From Pleionea mediterranea (GTDB lineage: Bacteria > Pseudomonadota > Gammaproteobacteria > Enterobacterales > Kangiellaceae), in contig NZ_QGGU01000010.1 of assembly GCF_003148745.1 (NCBI RefSeq), positions 35,289 to 99,288 on the forward strand: a DNA stretch of 64,000 nt, written 5' to 3'. The position numbers and the translations under genes are program-made. Below are positions 20,822 through 31,242 of this stretch, in pieces. Every line of letters begins with the position of its first letter. The stretch's first letter is position 1. Under the pieces are notes generated by a model, which saw nothing but the letters and a program-made list of their open reading frames with translations, made no database searches and was not told the origin of the DNA.

Positions 20822-20824
20822 TGT

Positions 20825-22129
20825 TTATATCCGATTTTTTGATTTGTTTTTAACGGCGTTATCACGTGACGGTGCTTTATCGTCCAGCCCTAACATGGTT
20901 TTTGCCTGCTGTAATTTAACGGCATTTTTATCGTCGTTTAATCGACGTAAATAACGCGTTGGGTAATGCATAACCTTATTACTGTAACGATAAGCGAATT
21001 CTTCCAATACCTGTTCGGCCGATTCACCGGCGGCAATCTGTGCCAAAGCCCGTTGCAGTTCTTGTTGCTTTAAGTCGTTCATTTTGTGTCGGTACTGGCG
21101 CACAATATCAACCGACGATAACGACTCCACCCAGTCGACAAATTGTTCGGTTTGATGCGCGACAATATCCTCTGCTTCTTCCGCGGCCTGATTGCGCGCT
21201 TTTAAATTATCGTCAATAACATCCTGTAAATCATCAACACTGTATAAATAGACGTCGGATAACTGCCCAACTTCCGGCTCAATATCTCTGGGCACCGCCA
21301 GGTCCACCATAAACATAGGTCGATGCTTACGCTTTTTTACACACTCTTCAATCAGCCCTTTTCCTACAATTGGCAATGGACTGGCGGTTGAAGAAATCAC
21401 AATATCCGCTTTATGCATCCAGTCATGAAGTTGATTTAAGGTGATGGCCGTGCCGCCGAACTGACTGGTGAGCTCCTCGCCTCGCTCCAGCGTACGATTC
21501 GCCACAATCATCTCTTTAACGCCCTGATTATGAAAATGACGCGCTGCCAGCTCAATGGTTTCACCGGCGCCAATGTACAAGGCAGTCGCTTGCGATAAGT
21601 CGGTGAATATTTTGCGCGCCAAACTGACCGCCGCATAGGCCACCGATACGGCACTGCTGCCAATTTCGGTGTCGGTACGTACTTTTTTCGCCACCGAAAA
21701 AGTGTGCTGAAACAATCGATCAAGCAGTTGCCCCATGGTGCCGGCATTTCGAGCAAACTGAAACGCGTCTTTCATTTGCCCCAGAATTTGTGGCTCACCC
21801 AATACCATGGAATCAAGCCCACAAGCCACACGCATCACATGCTGAATAGCCTGTTCGTTCTGATGCAAATAAACACAATGTGAAAGCGCATCGGCTTCCA
21901 GAGAATGATGTTCCACCAGCCAATTGGTCAACCGCTGATGCGCTTGCTCATCGCCCCGAAAATACACTTCCATCCGGTTGCAGGTGGACAACACAGCCAC
22001 TTCATCCAGCTTTAGCTCATGCTGCATACGCTGCAAGGCCTGCAGAATATTGGCCGGATCAAAGGCAACCTTCTCTCGAATTTCGACCGGAGCGGTCTTG
22101 TGATTAATCCCAAGTGCGGAAACAGCCAT
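20825..22129 (-). CDS. hemA: Glutamyl-tRNA reductase
   Basis: First committed step of tetrapyrrole synthesis in the C5 pathway: reduces Glu-tRNA(Glu) to glutamate-1-semialdehyde with NADPH. 434 residues. It begins ALGINHKTAPVEIREKVAF. The catalytic Cys is in VLSTCNRMEVYF, the tRNA/NADPH segments include VLGEPQILGQMKDAF and ALYIGAGETIELAARHF, and the C-terminal dimerisation helix is present. First gene of hemA-prfA-(aspartoacylase)-prmC and divergent from the lolB block. Confidence 0.97.
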   Translation of the reverse strand: MAVSALGINHKTAPVEIREKVAFDPANILQALQRMQHELKLDEVAVLSTCNRMEVYFRGDEQAHQRLTNWLVEHHSLEADALSHCVYLHQNEQAIQHVMRVACGLDSMVLGEPQILGQMKDAFQFARNAGTMGQLLDRLFQHTFSVAKKVRTDTEIGSSAVSVAYAAVSLARKIFTDLSQATALYIGAGETIELAARHFHNQGVKEMIVANRTLERGEELTSQFGGTAITLNQLHDWMHKADIVISSTASPLPIVGKGLIEECVKKRKHRPMFMVDLAVPRDIEPEVGQLSDVYLYSVDDLQDVIDDNLKARNQAAEEAEDIVAHQTEQFVDWVESLSSVDIVRQYRHKMNDLKQQELQRALAQIAAGESAEQVLEEFAYRYSNKVMHYPTRYLRRLNDDKNAVKLQQAKTMLGLDDKAPSRDNAVKNKSKNRI

Positions 22130-22561
22130 GCAATTGCTCCAACTAAGCCAACAAATTGACAGCCAGAAAAGCCATGTTCAATTCAGGTGACTGAGGAAGT
22201 GAAGCTGCAGAAAATGTGATCAGGCTGTTATGCATACGGGAGCAATTCATTTTACAGGTGGAGAAATTAGCCCGCATTATAGCATCGGTCTAACGCTTGG
22301 GTAACCACCGATCGAAGCCAGTTAGCGCCAATCCCTTGTTTAGCATGACGAACATTTGGGATCAGGCAATATCGAATATCCGCTCTAATTGGAATTTCAC
22401 CACAAAAGCCCCATAATGCTGAACTTAACCTGGGTCGATTGAGTCCGATATCTGACATGAAACAACACTTAAGTTCAATTCAAATGTCGGACATGTAATT
22501 TGAGCTTGCTATCAAATTAAGTTATCGAACGATAAATACGATTACCCCATAAAGGATGATC
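22130..22561. other. Divergent intergenic region, hemA / TPR lipoprotein
   Basis: About 430 bp that must carry promoters for both directions. No structured RNA, terminator or conserved reading frame is recognised. A 63-codon reverse frame at 22267-22458 lacks family resemblance and is not called. Confidence 0.5.
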
Positions 22562-24568
22562 TTGTTGCGAATGAAACCAACGATACTCATATTAGTCGCT
22601 CTACTGCTGATTACCGGTTGCCAAACAACAGGCAGCAAAAGCGCTACCAGTAACCAAAGTAACTCTGAATCGACGCCACTGTTGATCAGCAAAAAGCAGT
22701 TATCCGATCGTCAGCGTTCCGATTTGTATAAAGCCATTCTTACCGCCGAGCTGGCACAAGGCAATAATCAGCTGGAAACCGCCGTTACCCATTATTTATA
22801 TGCCCTGACCATTTACCCGGATCCGGAGATTGCTGCCGAAACCATCGTGCTGGCGCAAAAAACCAAAGATCCGGCAGCGTTAATTCAGGCCTCCAATGCC
22901 TGGCTCGAACAACAGCCCAACAGTCAAAAGGCGATTGAAGCGAATATACTGGGTCAACTGATGCAATTTGATCAGTCCGAAGCGTTACGAGAAGACGCCA
23001 TTAACGAAGCGCTAAAACAAACCCAAAAACTGATCGATCAATTCAGCAATGCCGAAGACGCCTTTGCAGAACTGTCCGGATTGAGCCGAATATACCTTCA
23101 GGGCTCAACCCTTGCGCTCTGGCAAACCTACCTGCAGCAACACAGCGACTCGGTATTAGCCTGGTCATTGCTGGCCGATGCCTACACAAAAGCCGCACAA
23201 CTCAGTAAAAACGACAGTTTTTCCAACAAAGCAGAACAGGCAATCGAAGCCGCCATTCGTACGGATCAAACTTTTGCACCGGCCATCAATTTGAAAATCC
23301 AGTGGTTACAACAACAGGGTAACGCCGAACAGGTCACGCCATTTTTGCAGACGTTGCTTCTGCAAAATCCGCAAAATACTGGTGCTTATGCCGCGTTAGC
23401 CCAAGATTATTACCGCAACAAAAACTTCGATAAGAGCATCGCTACGGCCAAACAATGGCTCAATGCCGATCCAAACAATCTTCAAGCGCAGTATCTGGTT
23501 GCCGCAAGCTACTACGGCCAGCGAGATTTCAATCGCTCGCACGATATGTTTATCCAATTGCTCGACACCGGCTATAAACCTCAGCTCACCTTTTATTATT
23601 GCGGTGATACCGCCGAACGGATTGAACAGTTTAATCAGGCCATTGCCTGTTACAAACAGGTTGAAAGTGGCAACTACTGGTACGCCGCGCAGCAGCGACT
23701 GGCGTTTTTACTGGTTAATATGGGACGCGAAGAAGAAGCACTGAAACGATTAAAGCAATACGCATTAAACAGTCAGCCCGAGCAGGCAGAAAAAAGCATT
23801 GTGTTGCGCGCTGATTTATTAATGCGACTGGATCGACAGCTTGAAGCCATTGAATGGCTCGCCCGATTCATTAACCGAAGCCTGCAAACGGCCGATGTTC
23901 CTGTAAAACACTTTGAAGCCATGCATCAAATCAATCCGGAAAATGACTGGGTTGAGTACGCCAATGCCATGGCAAAACGCCTTCCTGAATCCTTGCATAA
24001 TAACTGGTATTTACGAGTCTCCAGCCTGTTGTCGGAAGACGATAACGCCAAACAGGCGATTGAGTTTCTGAGTCAAATCATTCAGCAGAACCCTGATAAC
24101 ATCGACCTTCTTTACTCGCGTGCTTTACTTCGGGAAAGCACTGGTGAGCTTGAATTAATGGAACAGGAACTGCGTCAGCTCCATCAGCTGGATCCCGATA
24201 ATCCTCATATTCAAAATGCTCTGGGGTATACCCTGGCCGATGGCAATAAAGAACTCGACTTTGCGTTGGAGCTGATCGAAAAAGCCCAGCAGTCATTACC
24301 TTCAAGTGGTGCGGTGATCGACAGTCTGGGTTGGGTGCATTATCGCAAAGGCAATCTCGATAAAGCAGAGCAGTTACTGAAAACCGCACTGAAACTGGAA
24401 GCTTCACGCGATGTATTCGCTCACTTAATCGAGGTACTGGTGGAAAATAACAAACAATCCGATGCCGAAAAATTATTGCAACAATTTTGGCCGCAGCTGA
24501 ATCAACACGGGCAAATTTTGCAGTTGATCACAAAGTATCAGCTGGCTACTCCGGAACAAAACGACTGA
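22562..24568 (+). CDS. TPR-repeat lipoprotein upstream of lolB
   Basis: About 668 residues. Signal peptide with lipobox LLITGC (lipidated Cys at about residue 20), a Ser/Thr/Asn-rich linker, then tetratricopeptide repeats throughout (for example YAALAQDYYRNKNFDKSIAT and GWVHYRKGNLDKAEQLLKTA). It is predicted to be attached to a membrane facing the periplasm; Asp is not at position +2, so the outer membrane is likely. TPR lipoproteins of this size sit next to lolB in Pseudomonas and relatives; their role is not established. The start is ambiguous: AAGGA sits 5 bases before TTG 22562, while ATG 22571 has it 14 bases away. The stop overlaps the lolB start (TGATG). Confidence 0.82.
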   Translation: MLRMKPTILILVALLLITGCQTTGSKSATSNQSNSESTPLLISKKQLSDRQRSDLYKAILTAELAQGNNQLETAVTHYLYALTIYPDPEIAAETIVLAQKTKDPAALIQASNAWLEQQPNSQKAIEANILGQLMQFDQSEALREDAINEALKQTQKLIDQFSNAEDAFAELSGLSRIYLQGSTLALWQTYLQQHSDSVLAWSLLADAYTKAAQLSKNDSFSNKAEQAIEAAIRTDQTFAPAINLKIQWLQQQGNAEQVTPFLQTLLLQNPQNTGAYAALAQDYYRNKNFDKSIATAKQWLNADPNNLQAQYLVAASYYGQRDFNRSHDMFIQLLDTGYKPQLTFYYCGDTAERIEQFNQAIACYKQVESGNYWYAAQQRLAFLLVNMGREEEALKRLKQYALNSQPEQAEKSIVLRADLLMRLDRQLEAIEWLARFINRSLQTADVPVKHFEAMHQINPENDWVEYANAMAKRLPESLHNNWYLRVSSLLSEDDNAKQAIEFLSQIIQQNPDNIDLLYSRALLRESTGELELMEQELRQLHQLDPDNPHIQNALGYTLADGNKELDFALELIEKAQQSLPSSGAVIDSLGWVHYRKGNLDKAEQLLKTALKLEASRDVFAHLIEVLVENNKQSDAEKLLQQFWPQLNQHGQILQLITKYQLATPEQND

Positions 24569-25203
24569 TGACAAATAGTTCAGTGGATCACTCTATGCCT
24601 GGAAAATGGTACTTCGCCCCCTTGCTAATGATGTTTGTTCTGGTTGTTAGCGGCTGTTCATTGATGCGACCAACGCCAGAATTGCCGCAAAACCTGACAC
24701 CGGAAGCACGCAGTGATTATCTGTCGCAGCTGGATTACTGGCAACTGACCGGTCGTATTGGCATTATCGCCAATGGCGAGTCCAACTCGGCCAATATCAG
24801 CTGGCAAAAAAACAAGCAAACCACCAGCGTTCGTATTTACGGAGCACTGGGCGCCACCTACGCACTGGTAACACAAACGCCAACCGGTGCGACCATCAAG
24901 TTATCCGGTGATGAAGTTTATCAGGGCGACGATGCTCAATTACTATTGTGGCAAACCACAGGCTGGCATATTCCCATCAATCAACTGCAACAATGGATTT
25001 TAGGCTTGCATCAAAATGCGCCGCAATACCAGCTCAATCCACAGGGCTATGTTGAATCCATTGCCTTCGATCAATGGCAACTATCGTTTAACCGCTACCA
25101 AAGTTTTTATGGCCTGGCGATGCCTAAAAAATTACGCGCCACCCACCCGGACATCACCATTAAGTTTGCCATTTATGACTGGGCGTTTGTTAATCATGAT
25201 TAA
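24568..25203 (+). CDS. lolB: Outer-membrane lipoprotein LolB
   Basis: Receives lipoproteins from LolA and inserts them into the outer membrane. 211 residues. The N-terminal signal ends in the lipobox VVSGC with Ser at +2 (outer-membrane retention). The unclosed beta-barrel begins DYWQLTGRIGIIANGESNSA. The segment GALGATYALVTQTPTGATIK lies in the position of the membrane-inserting loop. The start ATG overlaps the upstream stop codon by one base; an internal ATG at 24595 is a possible alternative. Confidence 0.93.
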   Translation: MTNSSVDHSMPGKWYFAPLLMMFVLVVSGCSLMRPTPELPQNLTPEARSDYLSQLDYWQLTGRIGIIANGESNSANISWQKNKQTTSVRIYGALGATYALVTQTPTGATIKLSGDEVYQGDDAQLLLWQTTGWHIPINQLQQWILGLHQNAPQYQLNPQGYVESIAFDQWQLSFNRYQSFYGLAMPKKLRATHPDITIKFAIYDWAFVNHD

Positions 25204-25291
25204 GCATTTTATTTCATAGTGACAACTGTTACATAATGACACCTTTTAAAACCATCAACCGAAAAAACATTAACGGCTCTGTTATCACGCC

Positions 25292-26149
25292 ATGAATTCA
25301 TCGCAATCACTGACGTTACCGGCTCCGGCAAAACTGAATTTAATGCTGCACATTGTTGGTAAAAATGAGCGCAACTATCATTTGCTGCAAACCGTATTTC
25401 AATTACTCGATTATGGCGACGAGTTAACTTTTGAAGTCAACAACCGTGGCAGCGTGACGCTCGACTGCAATGCTCCGCAATTGATTAACGATAACAATCT
25501 GGTATTAAAAGCGGCGCAGCTGCTGCGTCCTTATGCGGCTGATAATGCAGGCGTTCATATCACCCTTGAAAAACGACTGCCCATGGGCGGTGGCATAGGT
25601 GGTGGCAGTTCCGATTGTGCAACCACCTTGTTGGCGTTAAATAAATTGTGGCAATGCGAACTTTCTCTCGATACCCTCGCCAACCTCGGCTTACACCTTG
25701 GTGCCGATGTTCCCGTTTTTGTTAAAGGAAAAACCGCCTGGGCCGAAGGCATTGGCGAACAGTTAACCGCTCATAAATTGCCCGAATTATGGTACCTGGT
25801 GGTGCATCCTGAATGTTTTGTATCCACCGAGAAAATTTTTTCAAATAAAGCGTTGACACGCGACAGTGAAATCAGCAAAATACGCGACTTTCTCGCACAG
25901 GGTGGTCCCAGGCGAGGTTCCAATGTTATGGAACCGGTTGTGTTTGACCTCTATCCTGACGTTAAAAAGGTTCGTGATTGGCTACTGCAGTTTAATCCCG
26001 ATGCTCGTATGACAGGCAGTGGAAGTTGTTTGTTTGCACCCTTTGACAACGAGCGAGAAGCGCGTAAAATAGCGTGCCGGTGTGAATGGCCCAACTTTGT
26101 GGCTCGCGGAGTAAACACTTCTCCTGTTCATACCAAGCTTTTTGAATAA
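25292..26149 (+). CDS. ispE: 4-diphosphocytidyl-2-C-methyl-D-erythritol kinase
   Basis: GHMP-family kinase of the MEP isoprenoid pathway; phosphorylates the 2-hydroxyl of CDP-ME. 285 residues. The N-terminal PAPAKLNLMLHIVGK (catalytic Lys) and the ATP loop PMGGGIGGGSSDCATTL are both intact, followed by GADVPVFVKGKTAWAEGIGE and the C-terminal MTGSGSCLFAPF. The order lolB-ispE-tRNA(Gln)-prs is the usual gammaproteobacterial arrangement. Confidence 0.97.
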   Translation: MNSSQSLTLPAPAKLNLMLHIVGKNERNYHLLQTVFQLLDYGDELTFEVNNRGSVTLDCNAPQLINDNNLVLKAAQLLRPYAADNAGVHITLEKRLPMGGGIGGGSSDCATTLLALNKLWQCELSLDTLANLGLHLGADVPVFVKGKTAWAEGIGEQLTAHKLPELWYLVVHPECFVSTEKIFSNKALTRDSEISKIRDFLAQGGPRRGSNVMEPVVFDLYPDVKKVRDWLLQFNPDARMTGSGSCLFAPFDNEREARKIACRCEWPNFVARGVNTSPVHTKLFE

Positions 26150-26180
26150 CATGTTTCCATAAGTGCTATTCAACTCCCAC

Positions 26181-26255
26181 AGGGGTGTCGCCAAGCGGTA
26201 AGGCAACGGGTTTTGATCCCGTCATTCGTAGGTTCAAATCCTGCCACCCCTGCCA
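26181..26255 (+). tRNA. tRNA-Gln (anticodon TTG)
   Basis: 75 nt including encoded CCA. Acceptor stem AGGGGTG pairs with CACCCCT and is followed by discriminator G and CCA. Anticodon loop TTTTGAT gives TTG. D-arm CGCCAAGCGGTAAGGCA and T-loop GGTTCAAATCC are canonical. It lies 32 bp after ispE, its usual neighbour. Confidence 0.97.
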
Positions 26256-26747
26256 TTTTCTTCTTTGTTTATTATCTCTTTTCTATTCGAAGCCTTTGGA
26301 AACTCATTGTTTTTAAAAATTGATCTGTGATCAATGGTATTTCTTGCAAGCAATTTGCGTGAGTCGCGAATGAGTCCCACTGTCAGCCAGTAGTCATTTA
26401 GATACCTTGGCTCCATCACTGTTTTATCTGTCGCCTACAATCCTATTGCCTATTGAACAGCAACCAAAACAAGGATGATTTTCTAACCGAAGGAATTTTC
26501 GGCAGGATCCAGCTAATTCAGATTATCTTTGTACTTTGTCGTCATTCATCAATTTAAGCCACTCCGACAATAAAACTTTCATATAAAACAATGACCTGAC
26601 AGACAGACTAAGCAACGATCGGATTCTAATGGTGTCACTTGTCTACCATCTGCATCAAGTTCGCTATTTTCAAACTAGCCATTTCCAGCTAAAATTCGCA
26701 CCTCAACACTTCATCAAACAAATCTGTGAACAACTGGGAACCCTTCC
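26256..26747. other. Intergenic region between tRNA-Gln and prs
   Basis: About 490 bp. It should hold the prs promoter. No convincing terminator hairpin after the tRNA, repeat or reading frame was recognised. Confidence 0.5.
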
Positions 26748-27695
26748 ATGTCTGACATGATGCTTTTTCGTGGTAACGCCACGCCTGAACTTGCCGCTCA
26801 AATTGCCAAAAATCTTGAAATAGAACTGGGTGAAGCCACCGTCAGTCGTTTCAGCGATGGCGAAGTAAACGTTGAAATTCTTGAGAATGTTCGAGGCAAA
26901 GACGTCTTCATTATTCAGTCCACCTGTGCGCCTACCAACGACAGCCTGATGGAAGTGGTGGTGATGGCCGACGCATTGCGACGTGCTTCTGCTGGCCGAA
27001 TCACAGCCGTAGTTCCCTACTTTGGCTACGCCCGTCAAGATCGACGCGTTCGTTCTGCTCGAGTACCCATTAGTGCCAAAGTCGTTGCCGACATGATGGC
27101 GATTGTGGGCATCAACCGCGTATTAACCGTTGATTTACACGCCGATCAAATTCAGGGCTTTTTCGATATCCCGGTGGATAACGTTTACGCCACGCCAGTT
27201 ATGTTGGATCACATTCTGAAAAATCACACCGACAATATGATGGTGGTATCGCCCGATGTCGGTGGTGTTGTTCGAGCCCGCGCTGTAGCAAAACGATTGA
27301 ACGACGCCGATCTGGCCATCATCGACAAACGTCGTCCAAAAGCCAATGAGTCCGAAGTCATGCATATCATTGGTGACGTAGAAGGCCGCGATTGTGTGAT
27401 TGTTGATGATATGGTCGATACCGCCGGAACCCTTTGTTTAGCCGCTGGCGCATTGAAAAAGCACGGCGCCAAATCGGTAGTCGCCTACTGTACCCACCCG
27501 GTTCTATCTGGCAAAGCCATCGGCAATATTTCAGGGTCCGACATGGACAAGCTGATCGTCACCGACACCATTCCTTTATCGGACGACGCCAAATCCTGTG
27601 ATCGCATTGAAATAATGACCATGTCCAATGTTCTGGCCGAAGCCATTCGACGCGTCAACGAAGAAGAATCTTTATCGTCGATGTTTCTGGATTGA
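26748..27695 (+). CDS. prs: Ribose-phosphate pyrophosphokinase
   Basis: Makes PRPP from ribose-5-phosphate and ATP, the entry to nucleotide, histidine and NAD synthesis. 315 residues, full length. Key motifs: [11 protein letters not shown], the flexible-loop [35 protein letters not shown], and the PRPP-binding loop [15 protein letters not shown]. The conserved order continues downstream to rplY, pth and ychF. Confidence 0.97.
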   Translation: MSDMMLFRGNATPELAAQIAKNLEIELGEATVSRFSDGEVNVEILENVRGKDVFIIQSTCAPTNDSLMEVVVMADALRRASAGRITAVVPYFGYARQDRRVRSARVPISAKVVADMMAIVGINRVLTVDLHADQIQGFFDIPVDNVYATPVMLDHILKNHTDNMMVVSPDVGGVVRARAVAKRLNDADLAIIDKRRPKANESEVMHIIGDVEGRDCVIVDDMVDTAGTLCLAAGALKKHGAKSVVAYCTHPVLSGKAIGNISGSDMDKLIVTDTIPLSDDAKSCDRIEIMTMSNVLAEAIRRVNEEESLSSMFLD

Positions 27696-27737
27696 TTGGC
27701 TTTAGCTCGAAAACATAAATTCGAGCTAAAACAGTTT

Positions 27738-27765
27738 CGAGCAGCGAGTGACGAGTCTCGAGTAA
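27738..27765. repeat. Heptamer repeat, four degenerate units
   Basis: Phased units CGAGCAG, CGAGTGA, CGAGTCT and CGAGTAA in the prs-rplY spacer, directly before the terminator. They belong to the same CTCGNNA-type family, reverse orientation. Confidence 0.75.
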
Positions 27766-27792
27766 AAAGGAGCCTGTTTGGCTCCTTTTTTT
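27764..27792 (+). terminator. Rho-independent terminator after prs
   Basis: AAAAAGGAGCC / GGCTCCTTTTT stem with loop TGTTT and a T run of seven, about 70 bp downstream of the prs stop. Confidence 0.92.
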
Positions 27793-27813
27793 GTCAAGGG
27801 TTAAAACTGCCCC

Positions 27814-27848
27814 CTCAAACCTCAAACCTCAAACCTCAAACCTCAAAC
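27814..27848. repeat. Heptamer tandem repeat, 5 x CTCAAAC
   Basis: Five perfect CTCAAAC units followed by degenerate CTAAACT. About 40 bp further, two copies of ACTCGCA occupy 27887-27900. Together with 27738-27765 the prs-rplY spacer (323 bp) contains three blocks of the heptamer family. Confidence 0.93.
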
Positions 27849-28018
27849 CTAAACTCGCACCCTGCTCTGTATTTCGCTCCTTCCTTACTCGCAACTCGCA
27901 ACAAAACAGGTTTACCTGCTGCCATCAAAACTGTATAATTTGCCGCCCTTCGTAATGAGGGTACGTCCAGCTTTTGGTCGCGGAAGCTGGCTTATTAATG
28001 AAAAATTGGAGCAATATC

Positions 28019-28660
28019 ATGGATTTATTCGAATTGAATGCTGAACTGCGTTCAGACATGGGGAAAGGTGCGAGCCGCCGCCTACGTCGTGAAGCAGACA
28101 ACATTCCTGCCATCGTATATGGCGGAAACAAAAAGCCTCAGCCATTAACACTGAATCACAAAGAAGTGTTGATGCACGTGGATCACGAAGCCTTTTACTC
28201 GCACGTATTAACTTTGGTTATCGACGGTAAAAAACACAAAGTCATTTTAAAAGACATGCAACGTCACCCATTCAAGCCAAAAGTGACTCACATGGATTTC
28301 CTACGTGTATCCGATAACAAAGAAATTCACATGCAAGTGCCATTACACTTCATCAACGAAGAATCATGTGTTGGTGTTAAAAATGGTGGCTTAATTCAGC
28401 ATCAAATGAATACCGTTGAAGTGGTTTGTGCCGCGAAAAACTTACCTGAGTACCTGGAAGTTGACGTAGCAGACATGGACATCAACGATGTATTACATCT
28501 GTCTGACATCAAACTGGGTAAAGGCATTCAAATTGCTGATCTTATCCAGGGTGACGATCACGATCACGCGATTGTTACTGTTAGTCGTCGTGGCGTTTCA
28601 GAAGAAGCTTCTTCTGAAGAAGACGGCGAAGAGTCCGCTGAAGAAAGCGGCGAAGAGTAA
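28019..28660 (+). CDS. rplY: 50S ribosomal protein L25 (Ctc/TL5 family)
   Basis: Binds 5S rRNA. 213 residues: the N-terminal L25 domain (FELNAELRSDMGKGASRRLR, then IPAIVYGGNK) plus the C-terminal TL5 beta domain (about 100-190), so it is the long Ctc-type form, not the short E. coli form. The tail is strongly acidic (EEASSEEDGEESAEESGEE). The start at 28019 has GGAG 8 bases upstream. pth follows by 27 bp. Confidence 0.95.
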   Translation: MDLFELNAELRSDMGKGASRRLRREADNIPAIVYGGNKKPQPLTLNHKEVLMHVDHEAFYSHVLTLVIDGKKHKVILKDMQRHPFKPKVTHMDFLRVSDNKEIHMQVPLHFINEESCVGVKNGGLIQHQMNTVEVVCAAKNLPEYLEVDVADMDINDVLHLSDIKLGKGIQIADLIQGDDHDHAIVTVSRRGVSEEASSEEDGEESAEESGEE

Positions 28661-28687
28661 CTCTTCGTTTGCGGTTCAGATCGTAAC

Positions 28688-29278
28688 GTGTCCGCAATAA
28701 AGCTTATTGTGGGCCTGGCCAATCCAGGCTCACAATATCAAGACACCCGCCACAACGCTGGCGCCTGGTTTGTCGAACAACTCTCTCATCAATACAGCAT
28801 CCCACTGTCAGCCGACAGCAAACACTTTGGTCTGACGGGTCGCGGTATCATTCATCAACGCGATGTCCGATTGTTGATCCCCACTACTTTTATGAACCTA
28901 AGCGGTAAAGCCGTTGCATCACTGGCGCAATTTTTTAAACTGGAGCCAGAGCAAATATTAGTAGCGCACGATGAGCTGGATATTAATCCCGGTGAAATTC
29001 GTTTAAAGAAAGGCGGCGGACACGGTGGTCATAATGGACTCAGGGACATTATCGACAAGCTGGGAAATCAGAAAAACTTTTATCGGTTGCGTGTGGGTAT
29101 TGGTCACCCCGGCGATAAAAGCAAAGTCACCGGTTTTGTACTCGGCAAACCGAGCAGTAAAGAACGACAAAATATAGATGAAGCCAACGACGAAGCCGTT
29201 CGCAGCATCGATGATATTATCAGTGGTCATCACGACAAGGCGATGCAATATTTGCACAGCCTTAAAGCAACCGACTAA
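28688..29278 (+). CDS. pth: Peptidyl-tRNA hydrolase
   Basis: Releases peptides from tRNA after premature dissociation. 196 residues with [19 protein letters not shown] (catalytic His in TRHNAG), [28 protein letters not shown] and GHNGLRDI. The start is GTG at 28688, giving [12 protein letters not shown]; the family usually begins a few residues before the VGL motif, so this start is right. Confidence 0.96.
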   Translation: MSAIKLIVGLANPGSQYQDTRHNAGAWFVEQLSHQYSIPLSADSKHFGLTGRGIIHQRDVRLLIPTTFMNLSGKAVASLAQFFKLEPEQILVAHDELDINPGEIRLKKGGGHGGHNGLRDIIDKLGNQKNFYRLRVGIGHPGDKSKVTGFVLGKPSSKERQNIDEANDEAVRSIDDIISGHHDKAMQYLHSLKATD

Positions 29279-29386
29279 ACATTTTCGATTGACGTAGCAA
29301 TACGGCAATCTTTTAATCACAGACAACGTCCTTTCCAGTTAATAAACATTTAATGTTTTCGAAAGGAGCAACAAAGGCTAAACATC

Positions 29387-30478
29387 ATGGGTTTTAATTG
29401 TGGCATTGTAGGTCTTCCTAACGTAGGTAAATCCACCTTGTTTAATGCATTAACCGATGCAGGCATCGACGCGCAGAACTATCCGTTCTGTACCATCGAT
29501 CCCAATACTGGTGTGGTTGGCGTGCCCGATCCCCGCATTGATAAACTGGCCGCTATTGTGAACCCTGAAAAAGTATTACCGACCACCATGGAGTTTGTCG
29601 ATATCGCCGGACTGGTTGAAGGCGCCTCAAAGGGCGAAGGTTTGGGCAATAAATTTTTAGCCAACATTCGCGAAACCGATGCCATTGCCCATGTGGTTCG
29701 TTGTTTTGAAAACGACGACATAATTCACGTTGCGGGTAAAATTGATCCCATCGCCGATATTGAAGTCATCAACACAGAACTGGCGCTGGCCGATCTGGAA
29801 AGCGTAGAAAAAGCATTGCATCGCGCACAAAAACTGGCCAAAGGCGGCGACAAAGACGCCAAAGCCCGTCTTGAAATTTTGGATCGCATAAAGCCGGTAT
29901 TGGACGAAGGCAATGCGGTTCGCTCCATCGACTTTGATAAAGACGAATTAAAAATTGTAAAACAACTGCACCTGATCACTTCAAAACCCACCATGTACAT
30001 TGCCAACGTTAATGAAGACGGTTTTGATAACAACCCAGCACTCGATAAAGTGCGTGAGTTTGCCGCTTCTGAAAACGCAGTAGTTGTTCCGGTTTGCGCA
30101 TCTATGGAATCAGAAATCGCCAGCCTTGAAGACGACGAAAAAACGGAGTTTCTGGAAGAAATGGGACTGGAAGAGCCGGGTCTAAACCGTGTGATTCGTG
30201 CCGGTTATGAATTATTAAACCTGCATACCTATTTTACCGCAGGGCCAAAAGAAGTACGCGCCTGGACGGTTAAAGTGGGCGCAACCGCACCACAAGCCGC
30301 GGGTGTGATCCACACCGACTTTGAAAAAGGTTTTATTCGCGCCGAGGTTATCGCTTATGATGACTACGTTGAGTTAAACGGTGAGCAAGGTGCCAAAGAC
30401 GCTGGTAAATGGCGACTCGAAGGAAAGGAATACATTGTTAAAGATGGTGATGTGGTTCACTTTCGGTTTAACGTTTAA
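29387..30478 (+). CDS. ychF: Redox-regulated ATPase YchF/EngD
   Basis: Obg-family P-loop protein that prefers ATP and binds ribosomes. 363 residues: G1 [10 protein letters not shown]3 [18 protein letters not shown]4 replaced by NVNE (the change that shifts specificity to ATP), and the C-terminal TGS-type domain ([20 protein letters not shown], then [10 protein letters not shown]). A ribosome site GAAAGGAG lies somewhat far upstream. It ends the lolB-to-ychF block. Confidence 0.97.
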   Translation: MGFNCGIVGLPNVGKSTLFNALTDAGIDAQNYPFCTIDPNTGVVGVPDPRIDKLAAIVNPEKVLPTTMEFVDIAGLVEGASKGEGLGNKFLANIRETDAIAHVVRCFENDDIIHVAGKIDPIADIEVINTELALADLESVEKALHRAQKLAKGGDKDAKARLEILDRIKPVLDEGNAVRSIDFDKDELKIVKQLHLITSKPTMYIANVNEDGFDNNPALDKVREFAASENAVVVPVCASMESEIASLEDDEKTEFLEEMGLEEPGLNRVIRAGYELLNLHTYFTAGPKEVRAWTVKVGATAPQAAGVIHTDFEKGFIRAEVIAYDDYVELNGEQGAKDAGKWRLEGKEYIVKDGDVVHFRFNV

Positions 30479-30498
30479 CACTTTGCGTTTTGTTTTTT

Positions 30499-30523
30499 AA
30501 AGGCAGGGAAACCTGCCTTTTTT
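30499..30523 (+). terminator. Rho-independent terminator after ychF
   Basis: AAAGGCAGG / CCTGCCTTT stem with GAAA-type loop and T run, 20 bp after the stop codon. Confidence 0.9.
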
Positions 30524-30580
30524 ATGTCTATCGAATTGTGATTAGTACGAATTTTTTCTTTGACATCGGAGTATCTGAGA

Positions 30581-31104
30581 CTGCGCGGTTTCGCCCTGCT
30601 GAGCGACTCACTTTTTTTAGGCATTTAAGAACTTGCTAGTAGATCTATATAAGGAAGAATGAAAAGCGTTTCGCATCGCTAACGCTTGCATGCGACCTAC
30701 TTTTCTCAAGAGCTAGAAAAGTAGGCAAAAGAGCCCTATTCCGTTATCACGGGGATACTCGTTAAGAGAACACAAAAAGTATTGAGTTTATTCTGAAGCT
30801 ACTGAATTAAAGGAATATTGCTGACGCGCATTTCAAGACATACACTCATCATAGATTGCAGATTCTATAAATATATGTACGTAGCTTGGTTCAAGACATA
30901 AAGTAGTGAAGCACCAAATTTCAGCCCTTCTTAACGTACTTATGTTGCAAGCGTCAGCGGTCATCAAGCGCAAAGAACCGTTAAGGTTTTACAGTAATCT
31001 AAATCACTTACTGAGCAAATTGCTAGCGCAGCGAAAGGGCATTTTTGCTTACTTTTTATTGCTCTTGAAAAAAGTGAGTCGCCCAGCGGGGCGAAACCGC
31101 GCGG
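30581..31104. repeat. Dispersed inverted-repeat element, copy A
   Basis: Non-coding element sharing long near-identical blocks with copy B (43831-44269). The left inner end (30669-30695) is TTTCGCATCGCTAACGCTTG plus CATGCGA, followed by a hairpin of 11-bp arms CCTACTTTTCT / AGAAAAGTAGG around the loop CAAGAGCT. The block 30731-30849 differs from copy B at about two positions. The right end (31068-31104) does not match copy B's terminus but is the inverse, with two mismatches, of a fragment at 30581-30617 (GCGCGGTTTCGCCC...GAGCGACTCACTTTTTT), so copy A has a second pair of ends outside the first. No transposase is encoded; the reading frame at 30906-31133 is a by-product. Confidence 0.85.
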
Positions 31105-31242
31105 TTATCAACTTACGCCGATTTATAAATTAAAAGCAAAATCACAATAAAATTGGCTTTAATATTATTGTTCAAAAGAATACACATAAAAAAGGCGCAT
31201 AACGCGCCTTTAATGTCATCCAATATTTCAAATACTAAAATA

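Noticed and set aside
22267..22458. Small reverse frame in the hemA/lolB divergent region
   Set aside because: No similarity pattern and no ribosome site; more likely promoter sequence.
30906..31133. 75-codon reading frame inside repeat copy A
   Set aside because: The corresponding part of copy B does not keep the frame, so it is not a gene.
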